NCBI RefSeq assembly: GCF_022414575.1 | Contig: NZ_JADWYQ010000003.1 | Location: forward strand, 1 to 64,000 | Direction: 5' to 3' | Length of the DNA: 64,000 nucleotides | Source of the DNA: Streptomyces sp. MUM 178J | GTDB taxonomy: Bacteria > Actinomycetota > Actinomycetes > Streptomycetales > Streptomycetaceae | In this document: positions 33,674 through 41,699 of the stretch, piece after piece | Layout of the letters: the number at the start of each line of letters is the position of its first letter | Numbering within the stretch: the stretch's first letter is position 1 | Translations under genes and position numbers: made by a program | The notes under the pieces: generated by a model | The model's input: only the letters and a program-made list of their open reading frames with translations | Told to the model about the DNA's origin: nothing | The model's database searches: none

Positions 33674-33715
33674 GGGCCGCGGAACCCCACCCGGGATCCG
33701 CGGCCCTTCTGTTTT
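33674..33715 (+). terminator. Intrinsic attenuator in the wblC leader
   Basis: A perfect 10-bp stem (33674-33683 with 33697-33706, GGGCCGCGGA/TCCGCGGCCC), a 13-nt loop, then TTCTGTTTT. A competing small stem (GCCTGA/TCAGGC, about 33644-33663) spans the uORF stop and could act as part of an antiterminator. Confidence 0.75.
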
Positions 33716-33822
33716 CCCCGAACGGGGAGAGCGGAGTGAAGGGGCCTCGGGACAAGAAACACCCGGTACCAGCCTCCCCCCGGCCGACCGGCCGGGCCGA
33801 CCAGACGAGGAACGACACCACC

Positions 33823-34191
33823 GTGCAACTCGAAGCGCACGCCCCGTCCGTACCGAACGCCAAGACCGTCCCCCCGCCCGTCCCCACGGAGGACTCCACC
33901 TTGTCCCCGCTCACCGCGCTCACCGCTCTCGACGACGCCATCGAGAACCTCGGCGAGTCCGTGCCCTGCCGCTCCTACGACCCGGAGGTCTTCTTCGCCG
34001 AGTCTCCGGCAGACGTCGAGTACGCCAAGTCCCTCTGCCGCACCTGCCCGCTGATGGAGGCCTGCCTCGCAGGCGCCAAGGAGCGGCGTGAGCCGTGGGG
34101 CGTCTGGGGCGGAGAGCCCTTCGTCCAGGGTGTGGTCGTCGCCCGCAAGCGGCCGCGTGGCCGCCCGCGCAAGAACCCGGTCACGGCATGA
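33823..34191 (+). CDS. wblC: WhiB-like transcription factor WblC (WhiB7)
   Basis: 122 residues. The four iron-sulfur Cys are at about 49, 72, 75 and 81 (CRTCPLMEAC), followed by the WhiB GVWGGE turn and a C-terminal AT-hook RPRGRPRK (about 109-116). The AT-hook distinguishes WhiB7/WblC, which binds the principal sigma factor region 4 and activates intrinsic antibiotic resistance genes. GTG 33823, preceded by GAGGAA, yields the usual MQLEAHAPSVP start. A GTG at 33736 is in frame but lies in the leader. Expression is predicted to be controlled by autoregulation and by attenuation in the leader. The stop overlaps the next gene (ATGA). Confidence 0.96.
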   Translation: MQLEAHAPSVPNAKTVPPPVPTEDSTLSPLTALTALDDAIENLGESVPCRSYDPEVFFAESPADVEYAKSLCRTCPLMEACLAGAKERREPWGVWGGEPFVQGVVVARKRPRGRPRKNPVTA

Positions 34192-34511
34192 ACGCCACCG
34201 GAACGATCGATCGCCCCCTCACGCACAACCCCCAGAAGCAGGCCCTCATGACCTCTTCCACCAGCGAGCCCGCGCGCTCCGCGACCCAGAACTTCAACAC
34301 CATCGGTGCGAACACCTCGCGCCAGAACAGGACCCGCGAAATGCAACTCATCCCAGAAGCCCTGGCCCGTGCGCATATGCACGACCGCCTGCGGGAGGCC
34401 GACCGCGACCGCCTGGCCGTACGCCTGGCCGCCGCGCGCCGGATGCAGCGCCGCGCCGAGCGTGTCTCCATGCGCGCCCGCCGCGCGCTGGCCCTGGCGA
34501 TCATGAACTGA
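34188..34511 (+). CDS. Small basic protein translationally coupled to wblC
   Basis: 107 residues from ATG 34188, which overlaps the wblC stop as ATGA. The Thr/Ser/Asn-rich N-terminal half (SARSAT-like, NFNTIGANTSRQNRT) is followed by a strongly basic helical half (LAVRLAAARRMQRRAERVSM, ending ALALAIMN). ATG 34248 is an alternative start giving 87 residues. No family is recognised. Coupling implies production in fixed ratio with WblC, so it may bind nucleic acid, ribosomes or WblC itself; that is speculation. Confidence 0.7.
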   Translation: MNATGTIDRPLTHNPQKQALMTSSTSEPARSATQNFNTIGANTSRQNRTREMQLIPEALARAHMHDRLREADRDRLAVRLAAARRMQRRAERVSMRARRALALAIMN

Positions 34512-34543
34512 CCGCCGGCGGCTGTACGTCTGAGGAACCCTAG

Positions 34544-34574
34544 CGGGGGCCGGTCGAACGGACCGGCCCCCGCG
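34544..34574 (+). terminator. Terminator after the wblC operon
   Basis: Perfect 13-bp arms (GCGGGGGCCGGTC and complement) around a 5-nt loop, 33 bp past the stop of the basic protein. No T tract, as is usual in Streptomyces. Confidence 0.85.
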
Positions 34575-34617
34575 GTGCGTTGTCCCTGCACCCGGTCGTC
34601 AGCGGAGTTATCGTCAC

Positions 34618-34836
34618 GTGGTGGACCAGCACCAGCCCCCCGATTCCGCAAGACCAGAGGCCGCAAGACCCGACTCCGAGCCCGTCATCTGCTCCCGCTG
34701 CGGCAAGCGCGCCGATGCCGCGCCCTTGACCTGGACCTGTTCCGTGGAGAACGGCGTCCGCCGCTACTTCTGCGACGACTGCGCCCGCGCCAACATCAGA
34801 TCCATCGAAGGACGTCTCGACTCTGCATGGTGGTGA
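34618..34836 (+). CDS. Small zinc-ribbon protein, function unknown
   Basis: 72 residues; start at GTG 34618 or the adjacent GTG 34621. A disordered Pro/Asp/Ala N-terminus is followed by ICSRCGKRADAA and then FCDDCARANIRSIEG, two CxxC knuckles about 25 residues apart that should bind one zinc. It ends SAWW. No named family is recognised; similar small proteins occur beside wblC in streptomycetes from memory. Convergent with the ABC1 kinase gene, 26 bp apart. Confidence 0.72.
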   Translation: MVDQHQPPDSARPEAARPDSEPVICSRCGKRADAAPLTWTCSVENGVRRYFCDDCARANIRSIEGRLDSAWW

Positions 34837-34862
34837 GCCGCCGGAGCCCCGCCGCCACGTTG

Positions 34863-36239
34863 TCAGGCCTGGGCCTCGCCCGCAGGAGCGGCAGGGGCCT
34901 CGTCCGGCGCGGGCGGGAGGAATCCCGGGACCCAGGACTCCAGTTCGTCCCTGAGGCGGACCGTCGCGTTCAGCTGGCAGAGCACCCCGATCGTGCTCAG
35001 GGTCACCCGGTGTATCAGTAGGTACGACGGGGGCAGATTGAGCTGCTTGCCGAGCTGATGCGCGGGGGATCGGACATCGGCTATCCGGGCTGCCTGGGTG
35101 CGCATCCAGGCGCGGGTGAAGGTGAACTCCTCCACCTGCGCGGGCTCGATGATCGGCAGCAGATAGTCCAGAACCGCATCCGGGTCGAGGTCGATGGACT
35201 CCTTGACGAAACCCTCCTCGCACAGCAGGGCATAGACCTCCTCCGCCTGGCCCTCCAGGGTCATGCGCAGGCAGTCGCCGATCGTCTGGGGCAGGCCCCC
35301 GGGCAGTCGGTCGACGGTGCCGAAGTCGAGCACTCCCAGCCGCCATCCCTCGCCGCCGTCCTCCGGGGCCAGAAGGCGGAAGTTCCCGGGGTGGGGGTCC
35401 GCGTGCAGCAGGCGCGTGCGGGCCGGGCCCGAGAAGAGGAAGCGGGCGAGGAGCTGGCCCGCACGGTCCCGCTGGTCCGGGGCTCCGTCGGCGATCACCT
35501 CGGCCAGCGGTATGCCGTCGATCCACTCCGTGACCAGCACCTGGTCGGACTGGTGCACCACATCGGGGACCAGGACGTCCGGATCGTCGGCGAAGGTCGC
35601 GGCATGCTCCCGCTGAGCCTGTGCCTCCAGTTCATAGTCGAGTTCCTCGGTCACCCGGTCGCGGAGCTCGGCGATCAGCGGCTTGATGTCCATGCCCGGG
35701 ATCAGCGGTCCCAGCAGCCGGGCGAAGCGGCTGAGCTGGCTCAGATCTGACAGCAGGGCCTCACCCGCTCCGGGATACTGCACCTTCACCGCGACCTCCC
35801 GCCCGTCGTGCCAGACGGCGCGATGGACCTGGCCTATGGACGCGGCTGCCGCGGGCTTGTCCTCGAAACTGAGGAACAGCTCCCGCCACTGTCCGCCGAG
35901 CCGCTCCTCGAGCACCGTGTGCACGGTGCGTGTCGGCAACGGGGGCGCGGCGTCCTGAAGCTTCGTCAGCGCGGCACGGTAGGGGCCCGCCAGCTCCTCC
36001 GGGAGGGCCGACTCGAACACCGACATGGCCTGGCCGAACTTCATCGCGCCCCCCTTCAGTTCGCCGAGGACCTTGAACAGCTGCTCGGCCGTGCGCTGTT
36101 GCAGCTCGCGTGCGACGATCTCCGCCGACTTGCCTCCGATCCGCCTGCCCAGCCCCCAGGTCGCCCGCCCGGCGAAACCCAGGGGCAGCGCGGCCAGCTT
36201 GGCGGTCCGGGTGACCGCCTTCCGGGGAAGATCAGACAT
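34863..36239 (-). CDS. ABC1/AarF (UbiB-type) atypical kinase
   Basis: 458 residues from ATG 36239 (GGAGGGG upstream). UbiB-family signatures: KFGQAMSVFESALPEE (KxGQ motif), AAAASIGQVHRAVW (Ala-rich loop replacing the Gly-rich loop), VAVKVQYPG (Lys), HADPHPGNF (catalytic loop) and LDFGTVDRL (DFG). Members are ATPases/kinases tied to quinone or lipid metabolism. The mycobacterial homologue next to whiB7 has been linked to antibiotic tolerance as I recall. Downstream of the ThiF-like gene by 40 bp on the same strand, probably one operon. Confidence 0.93.
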   Translation of the reverse strand: MSDLPRKAVTRTAKLAALPLGFAGRATWGLGRRIGGKSAEIVARELQQRTAEQLFKVLGELKGGAMKFGQAMSVFESALPEELAGPYRAALTKLQDAAPPLPTRTVHTVLEERLGGQWRELFLSFEDKPAAAASIGQVHRAVWHDGREVAVKVQYPGAGEALLSDLSQLSRFARLLGPLIPGMDIKPLIAELRDRVTEELDYELEAQAQREHAATFADDPDVLVPDVVHQSDQVLVTEWIDGIPLAEVIADGAPDQRDRAGQLLARFLFSGPARTRLLHADPHPGNFRLLAPEDGGEGWRLGVLDFGTVDRLPGGLPQTIGDCLRMTLEGQAEEVYALLCEEGFVKESIDLDPDAVLDYLLPIIEPAQVEEFTFTRAWMRTQAARIADVRSPAHQLGKQLNLPPSYLLIHRVTLSTIGVLCQLNATVRLRDELESWVPGFLPPAPDEAPAAPAGEAQA

Positions 36240-36279
36240 GCGCCCCTCCAAATCCCAGACAGCCCGTGCCGCATATGCC

Positions 36280-37467
36280 CTACGGCGTTGCTCCGTTGAC
36301 GGCGGTTACCCGGACATTGTGTCGTGCGGCGGCCTCCCGCCCGAGGTGTGCTCCCTCACTGTCGCCTCCCGCACTGCAGCCGCAGTCGAGTCGAGGAGCG
36401 ATCCGCTCGGCTCGCCATTGGAGCAGCGGCAACGACGTCTCCCACCGTGTGCCGATGCTGGCCGGGGACTCCCCGTCAAGAAATGCCAGGGCATGAGCGG
36501 CGGCCAGGCCCGCGACCGCCGTGGCCAGCGCCACATCGCAGGACTGCGCAACCCTGCGGCGTCCCGAACGCCACTGCGCCAGCAGCCTCGGTCGTCCTGG
36601 GTCGCCCTGCCCCCTGCCGAGTTCCAGACACCCGGCGCAGGCGGTCCCGCCCGGCAGCACCAGCGGGCCCACCACGCCCGTGGCCTCCACCACCCCCGCG
36701 TACAGATGCGGCGTGCCGGCGGCGACCCACGGCTCCGCCGTGGCGGGCTCCGGGACGTAGGCCGCCAGTCCGTCGCGGGGCGCGACGACGATCAGTCCGA
36801 GGCCCGGTTCGCCCGCGGCGGCGCCCGGACAGTCCCCCGAAGCGCCGGGGCCCGCGGTGCGGGGACGACGGCCGGGCGCGCAGCGCCCCACCAGCCGACG
36901 CGCCGAGACGTCCCGGCGCTGGCCCACCGCCTCCGCGGGCAGCCCTCCGGGTGCGACGTCCGACGGCTCGGCGCAGCCGCCGTCCAGCACCTCGACCTGC
37001 CCCACCCCGGCGGCCGACAGCACCGACGCCACCGTGGCGCCGACCCTGCCCGCACCACGCACCTGAACGCGCATGGCCCGGCGGGCGGTCAGCCGCCGTA
37101 TCCCCGCGCCCGGCTCGGGGTGGACCACGGTGAGCGACGCCAGATCGGGCCGCAGCCGCTCCAGCGCGCCCTCCTCCAGACGCCGCCGTGCCGCCCCGCG
37201 CCCGCCCCCGGCCATGGTGTCGTCGAGCAGGCCGGCGGCGGCCAGCCGGACCAGCAGGGCGTCCGCCTGCCCGTCGGGCAGGCCCATCGCCCGTGCCTCC
37301 TCCCGCAGCAGCGGCAGCCCCCGTGTCCCGTCGAGCAGTTCCAGAAACGCGCCGGTCGCGGTGTCCACCGGACCGAGCGTCACGGCATGTGCGGGTGTGA
37401 CCCCGAACTGCACGGACTGCCGCTCCCGCCACGCCCGCCGCAATGCAGGCTTGACCATCGGATGCAT
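36280..37467 (-). CDS. Orphan ThiF-like E1 protein with N-terminal peptide-binding-like domain (TOMM cyclodehydratase C-protein type)
   Basis: 395 residues from ATG 37467 (or ATG 37458). The N-terminal 90 residues (VKPALRRAW, then FLELLDGTRGLPLL and ADALLVRLAAAGLLDD) look like the winged-helix leader-peptide-binding domain of azoline-forming C proteins. The remainder is a Rossmann ThiF domain (VRGAGRVGATVASVLSAAGV; VEVLDGGCAEPSDVAPGG). Zinc-like cysteines lie at CAGC (about 277-280) and CGC (about 359-361). No YcaO partner or precursor peptide is visible nearby, so its substrate is unknown. Operon partner is the ABC1 kinase. Conserved position in Actinobacteria, as I recall. Confidence 0.82.
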   Translation of the reverse strand: MHPMVKPALRRAWRERQSVQFGVTPAHAVTLGPVDTATGAFLELLDGTRGLPLLREEARAMGLPDGQADALLVRLAAAGLLDDTMAGGGRGAARRRLEEGALERLRPDLASLTVVHPEPGAGIRRLTARRAMRVQVRGAGRVGATVASVLSAAGVGQVEVLDGGCAEPSDVAPGGLPAEAVGQRRDVSARRLVGRCAPGRRPRTAGPGASGDCPGAAAGEPGLGLIVVAPRDGLAAYVPEPATAEPWVAAGTPHLYAGVVEATGVVGPLVLPGGTACAGCLELGRGQGDPGRPRLLAQWRSGRRRVAQSCDVALATAVAGLAAAHALAFLDGESPASIGTRWETSLPLLQWRAERIAPRLDCGCSAGGDSEGAHLGREAAARHNVRVTAVNGATP

Positions 37468-37554
37468 ATATCCGCCCCCGCCTTGATCGTCTTGCTTCCC
37501 GCCGCTGCGGCCTGTGTCGGCAGAATGCCCGTCCGCGGCAGGGCGTGTGAAAAG

Positions 37555-37563
37555 TTATCCACA
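37555..37563 (+). promoter_or_regulatory. Isolated perfect DnaA box
   Basis: TTATCCACA, the consensus DnaA box, lies between the divergent ThiF-like and metallopeptidase genes. It is single, so it is not an origin. It may titrate DnaA, regulate a flanking gene, or be chance. Confidence 0.35.
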
Positions 37564-37667
37564 GGCGAGGGGTATTAGTCGTTCAAATGGTGCGCACATG
37601 GAGTGGATCAAGCGCGAACCGTTCCGTAGACGGGACTTCCGCCGCTGGCAGCGGGTAACGTCAAGGC

Positions 37668-38264
37668 GTGCCCGCCGACCCCCTGCACAGCGCCGAGAGC
37701 CAGCAGCGCAGTCCGACGAACCGCCCGTCCCGCGGATCGGGGACGAGTGCGGTCGAGGTCCGCAGGAGTACCCGGCGCAGCAGAACGGTCTCCGCCTATC
37801 GCGAGGGCGACCGCACCATCGTGCTCATCCCGGCGCGGATGTCCGAGGCCGAAGAGCAGCGCTGGGTCGGTGTGATGCTGGACAAGCTGGCAGCTCAGGA
37901 GAGCAGGCACATCCTGGGCGACGCCGAACTGGCCGAGCGCGCGGAACGGTTGTCGGAGCAGTACTTCGACGGCCGCGCCCGGCCCGCGTCCGTGCGGTGG
38001 GTGACCAACCAGAACACCCGCTGGGGTTCCTGCACCCCCGCGGAAGGCAGCATCAGGCTGTCGCACCGGCTCCAGGGGATGCCCGAGTACGTCATCGACT
38101 ATGTGCTCGTCCATGAGTTGGCGCATCTGCTGGTGCCCGGGCACGGCCCGCGTTTCTGGCGGTTGCTGGAGGCCTATCCGCGTACCGAGCGCGCCCGCGG
38201 CTACCTGGAGGGAGTCGTCGCCGCCGAGCGGTTGCCGCATGTGCCGTCCGCACGCGGAGAGTGA
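37668..38264 (+). CDS. YgjP-like (DUF45/M48-type) zinc metallopeptidase
   Basis: 198 residues from GTG 37668. A basic, disordered N-terminus of about 45 residues precedes the domain: RWVTNQNTRWGSCTPAEGSI, VIDYVLVHELAHLLVPGHGP. HELAH is at residues 149-153 with the third His at 159 (HELxHx5H), followed by FWRLLEAYPR. Cytoplasmic; substrates of the family are uncertain. It is upstream of the TerD gene on the same strand with a 108-bp gap. Confidence 0.9.
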   Translation: MPADPLHSAESQQRSPTNRPSRGSGTSAVEVRRSTRRSRTVSAYREGDRTIVLIPARMSEAEEQRWVGVMLDKLAAQESRHILGDAELAERAERLSEQYFDGRARPASVRWVTNQNTRWGSCTPAEGSIRLSHRLQGMPEYVIDYVLVHELAHLLVPGHGPRFWRLLEAYPRTERARGYLEGVVAAERLPHVPSARGE

Positions 38265-38372
38265 TCGTCAACAGTCCTGTACCGAATGTGTACCGGCTTG
38301 GCTCGATGTCGTCCATAGCCGTTAGCCTGTCGCGACGCATTCACATTCTGGGATGGGGGACGGTCGTTACGC

Positions 38373-40031
38373 ATGGCCAGGGAATTCCAACGCGGCCACA
38401 AGGCCAAGATCAGTGATCTCACGTCGGGAACGGATCTGTACGTGGGTGTGCAGATCGCCGCTCCCGGGCTGACCTTCGACATCAGCTGCTTCGGTCTCGA
38501 CGCGGACGAGCGGCTCTCCGACGACCGTTACTTCATCTTCTTCAACCAGCCGAAATCGCCTGAGGAGTCCATTCAGCTGCTGGGTCCGCAGGCCGGTGAC
38601 ACGGAGTCGTTCCGGGTCACGCTCGACCGCGTCCCGGCTTCGGTCCAGAGGCTGTCGTTCACCGCGACGATCGACGGGGCGGGGCAGATGTCCCAGATCG
38701 GCCCCGGGTATCTCCGCGTCGTCGCGGGCGGCGAGGAGATCGCTCGGTACGCGTTCGACGGCTCGGAGTTCTCCACCGAACGCGCGGTGATGCTGGGCGA
38801 CTTCTACCTGAAGGACGTGTGGCGGTTCGCCGCCGTCGGGCAGGGCTTCGACGGCGGCCTGGAGGCTCTGCTGAAGAACTTCGGTGGCGAGGTCGCCGAG
38901 GAGGAGCCGACGGCCGCGCAGCCGCAGACCGGCGCGCCGCCCGCCTTCGCCCCGCCCGCGGAGCCCGCCGCCCCGCCGCCCTTCGCCCCGCCGTCCGCGC
39001 CCCAGCCGCAGACGGCGCAACCCCAGACGCCACAACCCCAGGCGGCCGCACCGCCGCCCCCTGCTCCGCAGCCGTACCAGGCGCCCCCGGCGCCTCAAGC
39101 GCCCCAGCCGGCACCAGCTTTCGGTGCGCCGGCCGCACAGCCTCCCGCCCCGCCCGCTGCCCCGCAGACGCACTCCGCACCGACGGTCGCGGCCCCGATG
39201 GCCGCCCCGATGTCCCCGCCGACCGCACCCGCGCCCGCCCCCTATGGCCAGATTCCGGGCCAGGGGCAGCCGGTCCCGGCTCCGGCGCCGTACGGTCAGC
39301 AGCCTCCTGCCCCGTATGGCGGGCCGCCCGTTCCCGGAATCCCGCAGACGCCGGCCGTCCCGCAGGCCGGCGCGGGTCTGGAGGCGGCTCTCCAGCCGTA
39401 CCGGGAGAAGCCCACGGGGCAGCGCTGGACCCCGCAGAACCAGCAGCTCATGCGGGTCGACCTCACCATGGGCGGCATGCCCGTCCTCGCTCGCCAGGGC
39501 AGCATGGTGATGTACCAGGGCAAGGTCGACTTCAGCTACAAGGGCGCGGGCTTCACCGGCCGCATCGTGGGCAACGCCACCGGCCAGGAGATGCAGCTGA
39601 TGCGCTGCACCGGCCGCGGCCAGGTCTTCCTCGCCGAGAACGGCGCGCAACTGCACCCCATCGAGCTCCAGGGCGACGGCATCTGCGTCTCCGCGGAGAA
39701 CGTCCTCGCCTTTGACGAGTCGCTGCACCACGAGGTCCGCCGGATCGAGGGCCACGGCATCCCGGGCGGTGCGCTGTTCACCATGATGTTCCAGGGGACG
39801 GGCACGGTCGTCGTGAAGACCCAGGGCGTCCCGGTGGTGCTGCCCGTCACACCGACGACCTTCGCCGACGCCAACGCCGTCGTCGCCTGGTCCGCGGCCT
39901 CCCAGGTGATCCTCTCCAGTCAGGTCAGACTGCGCCGCAACGCCTACCCCGGGCACAGCGGGGAGACCGTCAACCTCCAGTTCCGGGGCGCTCCCGGGAA
40001 CTTCATCGTCGTTCAGCCGTACGAGGTCTGA
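38373..40031 (+). CDS. TerD-AIM24 fusion protein
   Basis: 552 residues. N-terminal TerD domain (about 1-175), including the calcium-site-like segment FGLDADERLSDDRYFIFFNQ. A Pro/Ala/Gln linker (about 185-335) is followed by a C-terminal AIM24 domain (about 345-552: LMRVDLTMGGMPVLARQGSM, GQEMQLMRCTGRGQVFLAEN, ending FIVVQPYEV). TerD proteins bind calcium and belong to tellurite/stress systems. AIM24 is a beta-rich scaffold of unknown role. No signal peptide. First of three adjacent AIM24-containing genes, 14 bp before the next. Confidence 0.9.
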   Translation: MAREFQRGHKAKISDLTSGTDLYVGVQIAAPGLTFDISCFGLDADERLSDDRYFIFFNQPKSPEESIQLLGPQAGDTESFRVTLDRVPASVQRLSFTATIDGAGQMSQIGPGYLRVVAGGEEIARYAFDGSEFSTERAVMLGDFYLKDVWRFAAVGQGFDGGLEALLKNFGGEVAEEEPTAAQPQTGAPPAFAPPAEPAAPPPFAPPSAPQPQTAQPQTPQPQAAAPPPPAPQPYQAPPAPQAPQPAPAFGAPAAQPPAPPAAPQTHSAPTVAAPMAAPMSPPTAPAPAPYGQIPGQGQPVPAPAPYGQQPPAPYGGPPVPGIPQTPAVPQAGAGLEAALQPYREKPTGQRWTPQNQQLMRVDLTMGGMPVLARQGSMVMYQGKVDFSYKGAGFTGRIVGNATGQEMQLMRCTGRGQVFLAENGAQLHPIELQGDGICVSAENVLAFDESLHHEVRRIEGHGIPGGALFTMMFQGTGTVVVKTQGVPVVLPVTPTTFADANAVVAWSAASQVILSSQVRLRRNAYPGHSGETVNLQFRGAPGNFIVVQPYEV

Positions 40032-40045
40032 GGGAGCCCGAAGAT

Positions 40046-40726
40046 ATGAACCAGCAGCTCGCGGGCTTTGCCCCCGCCCCCGTCACGGCCCGTATGGAGA
40101 ACCACGGCAGCACCATGCTCAAGGTCGCCATGGCCTCCGGCCAGGACCTGTACGCCCGCACCGGGGCGATGGTGTCCTACGAGGGCTTCGTCCAGTACGA
40201 GCCCAACCCGCCCGCCGTCCGCCAGATCGCCGCCCAGTGGGTGACGGGCGAAGGCGCGCCGATCATGAAGTGCTCGGGGGACGGGCTTCTCTACCTCGCC
40301 GACTACGGCGCGGACATCGTCGTCGTCAACCTCGCCAACGACTCCATCTCCGTCAACGGCTCCAATGTGCTCGCCTTCGACGCACACCTCCAGTGGGGCG
40401 TCGAAAAGGTCAAGGGCCTGGCCAAGTTCGCCGGACAGGGCCTGTGGAACGTGCAGATCGGCGGCACCGGCTGGGTCGCCCTCACCTCCCGGGGCACTCC
40501 CATCGTGGTCGACTGCGGCCGCGGCGACGACGAGACGTATGTCGACCCCGACGCGCTCGTCGCCTGGTCCCCGAACCTCAAGGTGAAGGGCAAGCGCAGC
40601 TTCAAGGCGTCCTCGCTCATCGGGCGGGGCAGCGGAGAGGCCTACCAGATGGCCTTCTCGGGCCAGGGCATCGTCGTCGTACAGCCCAGCGAGGACAGCA
40701 CCGACCGCCTGCGGATCCGGCACTGA
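40046..40726 (+). CDS. AIM24 family protein (first stand-alone copy)
   Basis: 226 residues comprising essentially one AIM24 beta-sandwich: MLKVAMASGQDLYARTGAMV, APIMKCSGDGLLYLADYGAD, ISVNGSNVLAFDAHLQWGVE and ending GQGIVVVQPSEDS. It is paralogous to the C-terminal half of the TerD fusion and to the following gene. Soluble, no catalytic motif. Probably co-transcribed with both neighbours (gaps of 14 and 16 bp), suggesting a hetero-oligomer. Confidence 0.9.
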   Translation: MNQQLAGFAPAPVTARMENHGSTMLKVAMASGQDLYARTGAMVSYEGFVQYEPNPPAVRQIAAQWVTGEGAPIMKCSGDGLLYLADYGADIVVVNLANDSISVNGSNVLAFDAHLQWGVEKVKGLAKFAGQGLWNVQIGGTGWVALTSRGTPIVVDCGRGDDETYVDPDALVAWSPNLKVKGKRSFKASSLIGRGSGEAYQMAFSGQGIVVVQPSEDSTDRLRIRH

Positions 40727-40742
40727 GGGGGAGCCACACACC

Positions 40743-41498
40743 ATGCAGAGTCCGCTTTTCAACCATGCCGAGCAGCAGTCCCAGGAGCGGTACACCGTGC
40801 AGAACCCGCAGCTGCTGCGGGTCGCGCTCACCGGCCATGACGACATCCTCGCCCGCAAGGGATCGATGGTGGCCTACCAGGGGCTCGTCGACTTCGACGG
40901 CGAGTACCAGTCGAGCAGCCAGCGCCGCGCCCGCGCCCACACCGGCGAGGGCCTGGATCTGATGCGCTGCTCCGGGCAGGGCACCGTCTACTTCGCCAAC
41001 CTCGCGCAGCACATCCATGTCGTGGATGTCGACCACGAGGGGCTGACCGTCGACAGTGCCTATGTGCTGGCGCTTGACTCCACGCTGAACACCGAGGTCA
41101 TCGCGGTGGACAGCCAGTACGGAATCTCCGGGTCCGGCAAGTACCAGCTCAATGTCTCCGGGCGCGGCAAGGTCGCGCTGATGACCTCGGGCCAGCCGCT
41201 GATGATGCAGGTCACGCCAGAGAAGTACGTCAGCGTCGACGCAGACGCCATCGTCGCCTGGTCCTCCGGGCTGCGGGTGCAGATGCAGGCCCAGACGCAC
41301 TCCTCCGGTGTGCTGCGGCGGCGCGGCAACACGGGGGAGGGCTGGGAGCTCAGCTTCCTGGGCCAGGGCTTCGCCCTCGTGCAGCCCAGCGAGGTGATGC
41401 CCCCGCAGAACGCCGCGACCGGGCAGGGGCTGCGCGCCCAGTACGGCGTGGGCCAGCACGGCGCCCATGCGCAGAACCAGAACAACGTCTGGGGCTGA
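40743..41498 (+). CDS. AIM24 family protein (second stand-alone copy)
   Basis: 251 residues. AIM24 core: LLRVALTGHDDILARKGSMV, GLDLMRCSGQGTVYFANLAQ, LTVDSAYVLALDSTLNTEVI and a C-terminal GFALVQPSEVMPPQ. A Gln/Asn/His-rich tail ends in NNVWG. It starts MQSPLFNHAEQQSQERYTVQ, unlike the preceding paralogue. Last gene of the TerD-AIM24 operon; convergent with the Nudix gene. Confidence 0.9.
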   Translation: MQSPLFNHAEQQSQERYTVQNPQLLRVALTGHDDILARKGSMVAYQGLVDFDGEYQSSSQRRARAHTGEGLDLMRCSGQGTVYFANLAQHIHVVDVDHEGLTVDSAYVLALDSTLNTEVIAVDSQYGISGSGKYQLNVSGRGKVALMTSGQPLMMQVTPEKYVSVDADAIVAWSSGLRVQMQAQTHSSGVLRRRGNTGEGWELSFLGQGFALVQPSEVMPPQNAATGQGLRAQYGVGQHGAHAQNQNNVWG

Positions 41499-41659
41499 GC
41501 GTTCCGCATGGAAGTGCCGCGATGGGCCGTCGAGGGTGTGTGGTCCGTCGCGGTCGGCCTCGCCTACGCGGCACAGCCGCATATCGATATGGCTCCGCGC
41601 TCCTTCGGGGGCTGCCGAACTGCACCGGACTCTGCCGGACCCGCTGAGCCAGGGGCGCA

Positions 41660-41699
41660 TGGGTAAGGGCCGGCCGCCCTGGCGACCGCCCCTTACCCA
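41660..41699. terminator. Bidirectional hairpin between convergent genes
   Basis: TGGGTAAGGG (41660-41669) pairs with CCCTTACCCA (41690-41699), with further GC pairing inside. The right arm contains the TAA stop of the Nudix gene. Confidence 0.7.

Noticed and set aside
33736-33822. N-terminal extension of WblC from GTG 33736
   Set aside because: It lies in the leader just after the attenuator and is basic/Pro-rich without family character; GTG 33823 has GAGGAA and gives the expected N-terminus.
36280-37467. RiPP biosynthetic gene cluster
   Set aside because: Only the E1-like protein is present; no YcaO, dehydrogenase, transporter or evident precursor.
37555-37563. DnaA box as a possible replication origin
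   Set aside because: A single box with no cluster, no dnaA/dnaN nearby and no AT-rich unwinding element.
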